From Bryum argenteum (Eukaryota; Streptophyta; Bryopsida; Bryales; Bryaceae): DNA of 64,000 nucleotides. Positions within the stretch are counted from its first letter, which is position 1; the number at the start of each line of letters is the position of its first letter. The translations under genes and the position numbers were made by a program. This document shows positions 33,611 to 44,582 of this stretch, piece after piece. The DNA is taken from contig CM073328.1 of NCBI GenBank assembly GCA_037043015.1, forward strand, positions 17,519,495 to 17,583,494, given 5' to 3'. Below the pieces are notes generated by a model that saw only the letters and a program-made list of their open reading frames with translations, was not told where the DNA came from and did no database searches.

Positions 33611-34735
33611 TTCACATTGCTTCCTTTATAACCCACAATCCTTTTTTATCGAGAAATTGTGCAAGCATGATCACAAAATGTAATAGTGCTTGCAGAGTTT
33701 TGCGGAAGGTATGTCTTTCACCACTGCATAACCAATAGTCACTAACTGCGTTTTGAATGAACGAAATTTTTACCATTGGCTTTGCATGATTGGTTGTAGG
33801 CAATATGATTTGAGTCTCTTCTACACCTCTATATATGATATAGTACATAAAAACACCGCACATTATGTAAGTTTCACTCTTCAATCTTAACTCCAAACTT
33901 GAAGATTTATTCTCTAGAGGGAGATGCCAATAGTCCATGACCACATCGTCAATAGCATGTTGATACTTGTTATCATTTACTTAAAAGCCCACTTTCCCAC
34001 TTTCCATGTTTCCTTCTATTCAAGAAACTCTGCAAGCATCATTACAAAATAAAACAAATGCTTGCAGAGTTACATGACCAGTATGTCATTCATCAGTCAG
34101 TGCATGATTAATTGTCACTTACTACACTCTGGATGAACTAAATTCACACCATTGCTTTAAACCCCAATTCCGTTAAAATGGCATTATTCCGGTAAAATGG
34201 CACACCTCAACTTTCTGAACTGTAGTTCAAAAAGCATGTGATATAACAGAATTTTAAGTTGATATTAGGGAAAATTAGTGACCATGTATACAAAGAAGTG
34301 ATATTACCAAAAACAATTGTGATATTACAGAATATACCATTTTATATGAGCACAAATGTAAGATCTAGTGTGACAAAATGGCACATGGCATAGTGCCATT
34401 TTATCGGAATTGAGGTTTTCACTTTCCACATTTCCTTCTCATCAAGAAACTCTACAAGCACCATTACAAAATAAAACAAATGCTTGCAGGCTTACATGAA
34501 CGGTACGTCATTCATGAGTGTATGATCAATTGTCACTTACTACACTCTAAATGAATTGAAGTCACACCATTGCTTAACGCCATTACTCCATTAGAGTAGG
34601 CAATGTGATTTGCCTCATCTCTACACCTACCTATAATATAAAGTTCTACATAAAACACCACACACTATGTAAGCTTCACCCTTCAATTTTAAATCCAAAG
34701 GCAAATATTCATATTTTAGCATGCTATTGATTTAA
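33611..34735. repeat. three direct copies of a 170-380-bp unit
   Basis: The unit starts near ttccttctatcaagaaactctgcaagca and includes atgcttgcagagtt, cacttactacactctg.atgaa, accattgc and, in copies 1 and 3, tctacacct.tat and acaccgcacattatgtaag. Copies: about 33615-33985, 33986-34159 and 34421-34735. The middle copy is interrupted by the element at 34160. Non-coding. Confidence 0.65.
34160..34417. mobile_element. AACCCCAATTCCGTTAA element, copy 2 (258 bp)
   Basis: Left end AACCCCAATTCCGTTAAAAT, right end inverse with two changes (...ttatcggaattgaggtt). Flanks TTTA and TTCA (3 of 4 match). Near-identical to copy 3 at 39078. It sits inside the middle unit of the local triplication, so it is younger than that duplication. 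Confidence 0.78.
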
Positions 34736-36590
34736 TTTTGTGATCAATAACCCTCCATCACAAAATTACATCAATAGCATGCTAGCACTTGTAATTATGA
34801 ACTGAAAACTTAGAATCATACGCCAGTCTGGCACACGTTGTTGTGGGCTTGTGGCAACATTGCATTTTTGGTTCATCAGTGCCCCAAAGCTAAAGAAAGT
34901 CAAGACAATCGGAACCACCCTATGTGGCTCTGTGATTTGGATCATTTGACTTGACAGGAACTCTTGCTGCTTATGTTACAGACTCACCCTAGCCGCCAAA
35001 GCTTAGGGAGGAACGCATACGTGAAGCCTACACGTATGCCATCAAGACAACGTAGTTCAAAAGCACCAGCCTCATTGAACTCTACCCTCAGTTGACATTA
35101 AGAGCGGTTCCTTAAACAATTTGACAAGAATCAGCTCCTACGAAGGAGTTTGTAAAAAGGAAAGAGCTCCAACTCTTTTGGAAAAGGAAAAAAAAACTTC
35201 CCTAGACTCAATCGATTGACTCTCCCCACCCCTGAGGTATAGGTACCTTGTTACATTAAGCTTTTGGTTACCAGTGGCTACTTGTTGCTTACTAGTCGGT
35301 CTCTAGTATCAAGATGCTCCCTCGTAGAGAAACTTACTATGGTATGTAGAGGAACTTACTATGGTACTACATATAACACTAATCTCTGCAAGACAATGTT
35401 TTAAAGTGCCTTGGTTCTTGATGTATTTCTCAAATTTTTAAGATATTTGTTTAATCAAGATCAATTTGAAATAAAATAAAATAAAACTTTATTCATTTAT
35501 TATTATTCTTAAAAAAAACAACGTCTCAAGTCGGCCCAAACGTGGACAAGACACTCAATACGATAAATTAGAAACCGCATGGATAATCAAGTCCCATTTT
35601 GAAGCTCTCTTGAAAGTGCAAATTAATGAATTTGCTGCCAAAGACAGGCCTGGAGAGACAATTTTTGAATGAGAGAACACCACTCACTGTTTGATTAATC
35701 AATTTGTCTGTACATATTAAGGACTATCAATCATATGTCCTGATTCAAAAATGACAGAATGACACTGGTGATTCTTGCAATGTTTGTCAGTTTGAGTGGC
35801 ATCATTCTTTTAATCAAGATAAGTGAGATTGTCTGCTACATAAAATCAGCTACAGTCATCCGCCTGTTGTAGGCGCAAATTTTTCAGTCAGATACTCAGA
35901 TGAACTAGGCTTTGCTTTCCAAGGTGTGGTCTGCTCGGTCATCGATTTCTCTCACTTATTTTGCATGACTGTCTTTACATCATGTGGAGTTTTAAAAGTT
36001 GATCAGAGAATATTTATTTTCATCATTCATGAATTAGTACATGCAAACTTTGAGACTGAGGTGAGGACACATTGTTGTACGAGCATTGCCACCGGACATC
36101 CGATTGTACAAGACTTGATCCTAGCTATCAAGAGAGGAATCTGATTGGAACTAAATTTGCTCTAAGACTCACATAAATATTATTATCATTCTCTGAATTA
36201 GCCTGTACTTTGAAATTCTACTGCAGCCTTTGAAAACTTTTGACATGGTGCAAGTTAATCTCACCCAAGAGGCATCGTGCAAGAGGCATGATCATAAAGT
36301 TCAACGCCGGTGCCAATCCTCACCTCGAAGCTTCGTGATTTGAATGCTGTATAAGTACTTGCATAAAGCTCAAATAAAAGACAGTACTTAAATGATTGGT
36401 AAGTTACTGCTACCGACAATTGGAAATCGATCGACATTGTAGTAGCTCTGAAAGCGTTTTAAGACTGACCGGAGACGCATAACTCATCACAATCCTCCGA
36501 CACATGTATTCTCAATATAGACAAGCTCAGTGAATGAGAAGAAAAATGAATAAATGCGCTGAATTTGCGGTCAATATGTACATCGCCTTT
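34736..36590. other. intergenic, no gene seen
   Basis: No supportable gene. A 60-bp hairpin tagcatgctattgat...atcaatagcatgcta spans about 34718-34782, and a 23-bp direct repeat gaaacttactatggta is at about 35329-35370. Confidence 0.4.
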
Positions 36591-36591
36591 G

Positions 36592-36604
36592 GCTCAGACC
36601 GAGC
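36592..36604 (-). promoter_or_regulatory. putative 3' UTR hairpin of copy F
   Basis: Minus strand GCTC-GGTCT-GAGC, then CAAAGGCGATGTACATATTG. The sequence differs from the A-to-D stem but again pairs, and GGCGATGTA follows. UGUACAUA also fits a Pumilio-type site. Confidence 0.4.
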
Positions 36605-36700
36605 TGATCTACATCAGACCCCCTCGGTTACAAAATGGGGTCGTAAAAAATGCTCCTATTTCGAAGGGGTCAACCTCATCGATTGACCCAAACAAAAAAT

Positions 36701-36896
36701 GCCGACATCTCGAAAGGATGAGGCCTCGGAGAAAAATACAAGTCTCCGGAAACATCACTTTCGCTTGATATCAAACATCGCTCGCTACTAGACTGTACAA
36801 AGTTTCGGATGCCGATATCTCGAAAGAATGAAGCCTCGATCGGTAACAAAACAAGTCTCCGGAAACATCACTTCCGCTTGATATCAAACATTGCTG
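36701..36896 (-). repeat. 110-bp tandem duplication in the copy F 3' UTR
   Basis: gccga(c/t)atctcgaaag at 36701 and 36811, each followed by caagtctccggaaacatcac and cgcttgatatcaaacat. It is downstream of the stop of copy F on its strand. Confidence 0.8.
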
Positions 36897-36917
36897 TACA
36901 AAAATGTCGGATCGATC

Positions 36918-37058
36918 TCAAGGTCTCCATTTGGAGGCGCCACCATCGCCACGCCTCGGAGGCCTCCATCGCGACGAGCCACCATCACCTTCAACGTAAT
37001 CTTCACTGCAAGAAGCACGGTTCCACTTCGAGCCACCACCATCACCTTCCGCAGCCAT
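36918..37058 (-). CDS. GDGG-SKWRP repeat peptide, copy F (46 aa, three cores)
   Basis: MAAEGDGGGSKWNR, spacer ASCSEDYVE, GDGGSSRWRP, spacer PRR, GDGGASKWRP and immediately TGA. The last core has Ala where others have Ser or Gly, as in copies G and H, so F links the two subgroups. The spacer keeps the Cys-acid arrangement without the exact DDC. An in-frame ATG at 37178 would add 40 residues not found elsewhere. TATA to ATG is about 380 bp, the longest leader of the set. The 3' region contains a tandem duplication and then the aacggggtc-like landmark (ccctcggttacaaaatgggg) and hairpin. Confidence 0.66.
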   Translation of the reverse strand: MAAEGDGGGSKWNRASCSEDYVEGDGGSSRWRPPRRGDGGASKWRP

Positions 37059-37439
37059 CACCAGAGCCCGCAGTAGATAATCTTCGAACCAACTCACAGT
37101 CAAGAAGAAACTCTTAACCAAGCAAGTCTTTGATCGAACAATAGAAGCTAGACCCTCAATCTCAATCGCTTCAGTCAAACAAAAACGAAGAACACTTCGT
37201 GTCTCTTATATGCTCGATCGAACTGATGATCAAATTCACAACCAAGCAAGTCCTCAAAAAGCACAGTCAAGCTAGACCCTCAATCGCCAATCATATGAAA
37301 AATGGACACTCCGTGTCTCTAATGTGATCGATTTACATTCTATTCCTCAACACAAGCAAGTTTCTGAGCACTAGCTAGAGTTCAACTTTGTATTCCAGAA
37401 TGGAAAGAGTGAATGAGGAATGGAGGAGAATTGGAATTC

Positions 37440-37603
37440 TTATATGGGATTCGAATAATTCATGAGTTAGTATTAAGAGAGAAAGAGCAGTGTGAGTGTC
37501 ACGAGCATGCCTTGAGCTTGAAGGTTACGTTCAAAGGTTTCATTGACTGCTGGTTCGGTCAAGAGGGAGCGCAGACACGTCGGTATGACTGAAAGCGCGT
37601 CGG
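37440..37603 (-). promoter_or_regulatory. promoter of copy F
   Basis: Minus strand: GCCGACGCGCTTTCAGTCA then TACCGACGTGTCTG (37603-37571), then CATATAAG at 37446-37439, then ctcctccattcctcattcac. Nearly the same block as copy B. Confidence 0.6.
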
Positions 37604-39077
37604 CTGAAAGGAATGAATGGTGAGGTATGGAGCCAGGCAGTGGATGAGATTCAAATGGAATAGTGATAGTTTCTATAAGTGGGGAGCCAGATGCCAGGTT
37701 TTGGACTGGCAAATGAGGGAGCGTGTGCGCCCAAAAGGGACGATGGCCTTTTCTGCAAGGGCATGGTTGACATCGAGCGTCAGGCTGCACGTGCTACGAC
37801 CCCACCACCATCATGTTTTGACCAGGTTTATGGTAAGGTGTTCAATAATGGCTCAATTTTCAGCACAGAAAATTTATTTTGGATGTAGATAGTGGAAGTA
37901 AATTTTTTTTATTTTTTAAATTTTTTTAAAAAATTTCAAATTATTTAACCAATTAATGTATTAATCAATTGAGAGCATACATAAACCGGAGTAGTGTCCT
38001 ACTTGGTTAGAGTGATTTTTTGTTGTGTTTTATTAGAAAATTCTCATTGCAAATTGGGTTTGGAAAGACTAAGAAGTCCCTATACATGGTGGCAGTATTC
38101 TTTGCACTCGAAACTAGGAATTTTATATGCGACATTGTCGAACGTCATACATACACGATAGTCAAACAGACATTGACCGTCGGAGGACGCATACGACATT
38201 GAAGAGGCAAATGATCGTATTTTTTAGATGCATCTTTTAGTCTGGTCAAAGACCCCGTCGAACTCGACAATTTAGACATACATTACAAAAAGTGTGTACA
38301 ACCCTCCTCAAACCTTTGTGACGAGTAAAGCCCGAAGCTTGGTGCCTTCATGCGTCTGTTTGCATGGTGGCAACATCTTATGCAGGAGGTTGCCTTGTCA
38401 TCTGGTGCCCGTTGTCATCTTGTGCTCCTGCCGTTGTACTTCTGTTGCGCCTCTTCAGCTGGCGTCCTATAGCTTGTCGTCACCTCCCTGTCATAGCAAT
38501 TGCGCTCTGAGTCTACCATGCGTCCTCTTGCATGCGCCTACCCCCTCAACTAATCTTTGCCGACGTGTTGATCAAGTTATAACTCAAAGGCCTGTCGAAA
38601 GCTTCTAGCGCATGTATTGTTGCGCAAATTCAATCTACACCCTTCTAGCTCTAAACCTCACTCGAAATTTCCCAGATCTCCCATGGGAGGCTCACCCCCT
38701 TCCAATTAAGAACCATCTCTTCCCTCTTAACAATTACCTTATTCATGCCCAACACTTCATCAAACTTAAGAAGGAATTTGTCCTTGTATTGGAGAATGAT
38801 CGATATACACAAGGTCAGTGATTCTTACCCATGCCTTTTAATGGCATCAATTAAGGCCTCCCAAACTTTAAATTTTCCTACTAGAACGTACAATTTCTCA
38901 TTAGAGAATCATTAGGCATTACGCCAGATTCAAATAACCTAAAGAACGAATCCTCTCAAAGAAATCCGCAAAGTATTTCCATCTCTAACTTTCTAGAGCA
39001 AGATAGAACCAAAAATGCATTGTTGCCAAAAGAAGACAATTCCACTTACTCCCAAAAGTTTGGGGACCATCATAATA
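37604..39077. other. intergenic, no gene seen
   Basis: No supportable gene. A 104-codon Cys/Pro-rich frame at 38294-38608 (+) is not recognised and has no support beyond being open. Bases 39074-39077 (aata) are the left duplication of the next element. Confidence 0.35.
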
Positions 39078-39334
39078 AACCCCAATTCCGTTAAAATGGC
39101 ATTATTCCGGTAAAATGGCACACTTCAAATTTCTGAACTGTAGTTCAAAAACCATGTGATATAACAGAATTTTAGGGTGATATTAGGGGAAATGAGTGAC
39201 AATGTATATAAAGAAGTGATATTACAAAAAAAATTGTGATATTACAGAATATACCATTTTATATGAGCACAAATGTAAGATCTAGTGTGACAAAATGGCA
39301 CATGGCATAATGCCATTTTAACGGAATTGGGGTT
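39078..39334. mobile_element. AACCCCAATTCCGTTAA element, copy 3 (257 bp)
   Basis: Perfect ends AACCCCAATTCCGTTAAAAT and inverse. AATA on both sides (39074-39077, 39335-39338). Non-coding. Its internal gtgatat(t/a)a repeats match copy 2. Confidence 0.82.
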
Positions 39335-41400
39335 AATAGTGTATAAGATAGTTTGGGCATAGTCACATGCTTGCCTTGCCTTGGAGCAATCATAAATTTT
39401 GTGTTGATGGATTTAGGCTCCCTTGCAATACAACAAATGTAGCTTTTATCTATTTGCGGGATCATTTGGTTCCTCAAGACTTTTACTACAACAACTTTAT
39501 ATGATATACTCTTTCTGGGGTTTGATTCTTTTCCAAACACCCTTCCATTTAGGAGTTGAAGCAATTTTTGTGCATGGGGAAAATTAGTAGGAAGATAAAG
39601 CATTCCAAGTATAATTTTATTTTTTCGTATCTTCTACAATGAGTTATGAATTTTTGAAGTTGGAAATCAATAGGTGTTTCTGAAATGATGCGCTAAAGCA
39701 ACACCCTATAATGTATATAGTGAGTACATCGTATTGTTGTATGGGGAAGTTGTTATGTACTTTTGAGTGAAGATTACTAGTGCTTCATTATGGGACTCCA
39801 GACCACTCTACTATAAGTACCTGGTAAACCATGGGATTCAAGGGCAAATTCAAGAGAAATTAGATTTGTCATATTTGTTCCCGGTTCCATCATTTGTTCC
39901 TAGTTCTCATTATTTGTTCCTCGTTCCATCTCCCATTCCCAATTCCTATCCTTTGTTCCCAGTTCTTAATTCCCCTCCAATGTTCTCTTCATCTCCCATA
40001 CACCCTCTTTTGCTCCCATTTTCATGTTCCATATTCCTTGTCCCTTGAACTCCTTGTTATATCATCGGGATATAATAAAATCTTAATAACAATCGAATAC
40101 CACTTATGAAAAGTCTTCAACATCTTTAAAACTCTTCATACCCTGTGTACATAACCAAATGATGATGACCATGACCATGAAGGTATAGATCACTAAGGAC
40201 AGACACACAAGATCGTGTTCTTTTATATAAAGAGATTCTACAAAAGTGTTCCCAATATTACAATGGTAGGCTACTGAGCAGTGGGTCTCATTCCCTCCCA
40301 CTTGACCTTAAACCCCAGCTTCGCGGAGCAGCGGATTAGGGTTAAGGAGAGAGAAACAGGGGAGCATGTCGGAAGCGCGGAGTGGATCAAGATTTTTGCG
40401 GCGCACAAGTAGTCGATTCAAGCGCGTATCGCTGACCCTTTTCAATTTTCAGCTTTGTAAGCGAAGAATTGGCCTACCCCTCAAAACTAGGAAGCACCAC
40501 TTATCACAATTAGCTCCAGATCCGAGCCTTGACAAATCCTTGCAAGGTCTCGTGCTTACATAGCCCCTTTGAATTGCCTCACCACCTTACAGCATGGAAA
40601 ATTCCTCTTGAAAGCAAATGGTCGTGTGAGGAAAAGGACTCCTTCCTTCCAATTTAAGTCAATTGCTCCTTAAACCCTGGAGAGCTTCACTATCACCGTG
40701 TGAATACTCAAGCCCGCAAGACGTTGATGCGATTCCAATTTGAACCGTGCCGTGAGAGACTGTCACTAAGTGATAAAGCGCCATGTCAACAATTAGTGTT
40801 GAAGTTCCATTACAACCTCGAGAGATGCTTCCAACATTCGCTGAGGTCAACTTCCTGTCCTGAGTCAAAGGAGGAATAACAATCTCTCATTCATTTCAGG
40901 TGTTAATAATTTTTTACTTCAGAAAAGAAATTCTTCTGCTATGGCAGTTCAAGAATGTTTCGTGACAGAATGTTGTTATTGAATAGGGGCTTCATGCGCT
41001 TTACTGAAAGCTGTAAAGCTGTTTGTGGGTCAAGGTTGCCGATCCTTGCTGCGATTGCGGAAAATCAATTAAACTGGGCAATTTAGGTCAACTAATCACC
41101 TAACTTCTCTTTATCTTGCTCACATTTTTTCATCATTGATAATCTGAGACAACCAATGCTGTGGGAAGTGAGGTGAGGTGAAAACAGAATTATAGTCAAT
41201 TTGAGGAAGCAAGTTCTCAATGACCTAGTACCATACGATTGCACAACACCAATTGAATCTATTATTGCAATGATATCAAATGCTCGTAAGAATGCTATGA
41301 AGTTCGTGTAAAACTAATCACATGAGCGACAGCACAAGAATGGAGTGTAAGCAATGAGTCTTTGCTGATGAAAAGTGATATACAATACAGTTGGTTCCTA
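39335..41400. other. intergenic, no gene seen
   Basis: No supportable gene. A pyrimidine-rich ttccc/tgttcc stretch runs 39879-40045. A frame at 40366-40563 (+), starting MSEARSGSRF, follows ggattagggttaagg but is unrecognised. Confidence 0.35.
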
Positions 41401-41409
41401 TCTGAGGGT

Positions 41410-41765
41410 CCCTGGAGCGATGAGTTTAGCTCAAGGATCATCGCTGCATCGAAGCACTCTAATGAAGCTGCACTTCTAAAAACCAAAATCGAAGCTTCAC
41501 CGTGTCCAGGAAGAATCCTCAAGCCGCTGAATGGCTGTTGATTTCTCTTTGCTGAGTTCAGTTCAGGGATCATCACTTCGAAAATGGTACACATGGAAGC
41601 AGAATGACGAAGCTGGAGCTCTGAATAGCAAAAGCAGAATAAGCTTCACGACCTCCAGGAAGAATCGTTAAGCTTCAATGGCAGATGCAGCTGCAGCTCC
41701 GAACACCAAATGCAGAAGAAGCTTTTACAGTGTCCGGGAAGAATCCTCAAGCTTCAATGGCAGCT
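41410..41765. repeat. degenerate direct repeats, possible small-gene remnant
   Basis: gaagctgca.ctct(a/g)aa.acc and tccaggaagaatcctcaagc recur at about 41465-41525, 41610-41672 and 41685-41755; ctcaaggatcatcgct recurs as ttcagggatcatcact at 41423 and 41560. Open frames exist on both strands (41678-41950 +, 90 codons; 41295-41594 -, 99 codons), so the coding strand, if any, is undecided. No domain recognised. Confidence 0.5.
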
Positions 41766-42288
41766 CACGTCCTGATCCGCGGTGGGTTCCACTTCGAGTG
41801 CCCTCCATCTCCTTCGAAATCCATGCAATCTGCTCTAAAATTCTGCTTCTTGAATGTGTGAACCTGAAAGCCAGCAGCAGCTATGGTGGATTCACTGTTC
41901 AGAACGAGAGCAATGAAGAAGCAGTGTGGTGGTTCCTGTTTTATGATTGAATTGCTTCACTGCCAAGTCATCCTGGCGGTATAGTCGGCAGTAAGTGTCA
42001 ATGAATTTCTCCCTTCATTCTTGCACCACAATTTATCATCAGCATCGACAGACAAAACAAAAAAGAATCGTAGTTCTTTTAATTTAATACGGTTGCACAT
42101 TCTTGTGGGGCAAGGAACTGGGATGAGTGACGTTGTTGCAGGAGAACTTGCCTCTGCCTGGCCATCACTTGCATGGAAGATTCAGTTCTTGAAAGTGTCG
42201 GGAGCACTTGCTTATAATGGCTGGCTAGCTGCTGTTATGGTAGTTACGAGCAGCCGAGTCGCACCTGATGACGAAAAGCGGGGCTTGT

Positions 42289-42530
42289 TTCCACATTGAG
42301 ATTCCAAGCTGCTGCGCAGGCGTGGGGCGCGGCCCTGCCGCGCGAGTGCCTGGCACTCGCTCCGCTCGCGCTTTCCCACACTGAGCTTTAGCCTGTCCTA
42401 GCGTCCTTGAGTCCTTTTTCTTTTTTCTAGATTTCTTGTAGTCTTGTGCCCAGGCCACTTGTGGCTGGGGATGTATATTATCTCATGCAATGAAAGTTCT
42501 TTCATTTGTGTCAAAAAAAAAAAAAAAAAA
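42289..42530 (+). mobile_element. poly(A) retroposon (SINE or truncated LINE)
   Basis: A 242-bp insertion ending in an A tract (42513-42530). It is bounded by a direct repeat AAAAGCGGGGCTTGT (42274-42288 and 42527-42541). Long direct repeat plus terminal poly(A) is the mark of target-primed reverse transcription. No protein coding is evident; the G/C-rich 5' part could hold RNA polymerase III boxes but I cannot define them. Confidence 0.8.
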
Positions 42531-42563
42531 GCGGGGCTTGTAGGTGACCCCACAGACAGATGA

Positions 42564-42852
42564 GTTTTGAACGGATCACTGTATTTTAGTGGTACGAGCG
42601 TTTTTCGGAGCTCAGGGAGGGGATGGGTAATGAGCCCCCTAATTTTGTGATGTATAGGCTGTAAATGCCAAGGAGTACGCTTCGAAGACTAATTTGGGGT
42701 CGCAGACCTCAAATTTGAATTCAAAATCATCAAAATCGGTCATCAGGGGGTCCAAATGGAGAATTCCACAAATTTTGAGGAAAAAATCCCATTGGCTGAT
42801 GGGCTCTCCGAAAAACGCTCGTAGGAGTGAAATACAGGGATCCGTTTTGAAC
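42564..42852. mobile_element. 289-bp inverted-repeat MITE
   Basis: The arms of about 47 bp pair, including CGTTTTTCGGAG at 42599 and CTCCGAAAAACG at 42807, and gttttgaacggatc/gatccgttttgaac at the tips. A related fragment (ttttgatgattttgaattc, cctcaa) occurs at 53735-53775. No coding capacity. Confidence 0.65.
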
Positions 42853-44040
42853 CCCGTGCAACTCTTTTACATCATGTCTTGTTTTATATTGTAGATAACA
42901 ATTTTATGATTGCGACTTGTTAGTAATCAAGAGCCTAACCAAACTTAAATCAATCCAAATTAGGCCTCAGTCAACCAGGGTAAACATGTTAAGTTCACAC
43001 TTTAATAGTGCATTTAGGGTTTGGCTTGAAACATAATTATATTAGATCCGAATTTTGAATATCTCTTGCAAGATGCCACATTTAACTAAATTCAGACTCT
43101 AGACTAAAAGAGATTTTGGAACTTTTATTTTGTTTTGTGAAGTGATTAGTATGCTGATTGAAAACCAACTTGGAGGGAATTGAGTTTTATTACATTCTTG
43201 TGGAATGCCCAAAATCAATTCTTTATTTTCTTGAATTTTTTGTTCTCGAAGCCCCTATTGTATTACATCTTGAATGCACTTACTCCAGAAGTAGTGAAAT
43301 GTAACATTTTGAATGGATGATGGAAGTAATGGCATACAGTGAGGTAGACGAAACCAAGATCCAAGAATAATGATAATTTGTAAATGGGTACATTGGTAAA
43401 ACAATGATAAGGAAAGAATTAACCAAGCCAAGATAGAGCACCTTGTAACAAACCATACACAAAAAGTAAGGCACCAAATCATCAATGTTACGTCAACATT
43501 GACTTGGCTATAGATGCTCATTCTTTAGAAATATTCAGTTCATTCATTCTGTCCAAGTCTCTAGGAGAGAAAGAGCACTTTACATACCCAGCCCTTTGGC
43601 GGGCCGCCGCTGACGCACGGTATACACGCACGGCAACCGCGGGGGAGAATTTCTGCGTCACCATGGCCGCAGACTCACTTGGTCGATTCCAGCAGTTTCG
43701 CTCTGGCGGCGCACAATTCCCCACCACCATCGTGTCGTCGGTCTCCGCAACCAGATCAATTACCGTACTAGTCTTCATTTCCTAAGAAACCTCGCGCTGG
43801 CTCTTGCTCGCAAACTCCATGCAACCATCAGCACAGTTGACCCAGATCATACTGAACTTGCTAGCTTACTTCTAGCAATCGATAACAAAACAGTCATCAT
43901 AAGTTTCACTATCGCGTTACTTTTCAAAACTCGTATATTCCACGCCCACATGGTTGAACAATTTCATTTGAATCAAAAGAACTACTCCCCGTGTCTGTCT
44001 CCCACCTTGAAGCTTGTCTTACAAGGCGTTTTGTATCCGC
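42853..44040. other. intergenic upstream of copy G
   Basis: No supportable gene. A G/C-rich island at 43590-43760 is open on both strands (43504-43785 +, 43518-43778 -); neither frame has a recognised domain. Confidence 0.35.
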
Positions 44041-44050
44041 GTTCGGAACG

Positions 44051-44058
44051 TTTATAAG
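44051..44058 (+). promoter_or_regulatory. TATA box of copy G
   Basis: TTTATAAG, 142 bp before the ATG. Upstream, ggcgttttgtatccgcgttcgg (44017-44038, approximate) only loosely recalls the GACGCG block. Confidence 0.4.
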
Positions 44059-44199
44059 CGCACCCCTGCGACCAATTCCACCAACATTCAATTCCTGAAA
44101 CAGGATTCTCTGTGATCATAACGATCTAGCACTAGACTGAAAGATCTAGTGATTCTGGTACGTGGTTTTAGCTTGAGTCCAGTGAGGAATTTTCGATCG

Positions 44200-44304
44200 A
44201 TGGCGGTGTTGGGCGATGGTGGAGCATCGAAGTGGAGGCCTCCGACTAGAGCTGTTATGGGCGATGGTGGGTCATCGAAGTGGAGGCCTCCCTGTAAGGC
44301 TTAG
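44200..44304 (+). CDS. GDGG-SKWRP repeat peptide, copy G (34 aa, two cores before a TAG)
   Basis: MAVLGDGGASKWRP, spacer PTRAVM, GDGGSSKWRP, PCKA, then TAG at 44302-44304. The start lacks the usual AE before the core, and Ala replaces Gly/Ser in core 1. Synonymous drift from copies A to F is large (GGC GAT GGT GGA GCA TCG) while residues are kept. The frame continues after the TAG into another complete core. The 3' UTR does not carry the hairpin seen in A to F. An overlapping 81-codon frame at 44216 is a shadow. Confidence 0.6.
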   Translation: MAVLGDGGASKWRPPTRAVMGDGGSSKWRPPCKA

Positions 44305-44346
44305 TTGGGCGATGGTGGCTCATCGAAATGGAGACCTCCGAATTGA
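44305..44346 (+). pseudogene. third core of copy G beyond the in-frame TAG
   Basis: Directly after the TAG and in the same frame: LGDGGSSKWRPPN and TGA. The core is intact at every fixed residue, so either the TAG is very recent or it is sometimes read through. The next base context, TAG followed by T, is not a known strong readthrough signal. Confidence 0.55.
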
Positions 44347-44350
44347 GGTC

Positions 44351-44582
44351 CTCATCACGAAAGCTTTGCAACATTTTTTCAAGAACCGCCGTTGCTGTGG
44401 GAGCTTTCTTGCTCCGAAAGCGAGACACATTCAAACTGTCAGCCGGTTGAAGAAATGCTAGTATGAGCTTCATCGAAAGCTTTGCAATATTCTTTCAAGA
44501 ACCGTCGTTGCTGTGGGAGCTTTCTTGCTCCGGAAGCGAGACACATTTAAACTGTCAGCCGGTCGAAGAAATGCTAGTAAGA
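44351..44582 (+). repeat. 116-bp tandem duplication downstream of copy G
   Basis: gaaagctttgcaa at 44359 and 44475; both units contain gctgtgggagctttcttgct and gcgagacacatt(c/t)aaactg. About 95 percent identical by eye. Confidence 0.9.

Noticed and set aside
44216..44461. 81-codon frame overlapping copy G
   Set aside because: It is a shifted frame over the GDGG repeats and runs into the 116-bp duplication; the repeat residues are conserved only in the frame starting at 44200.
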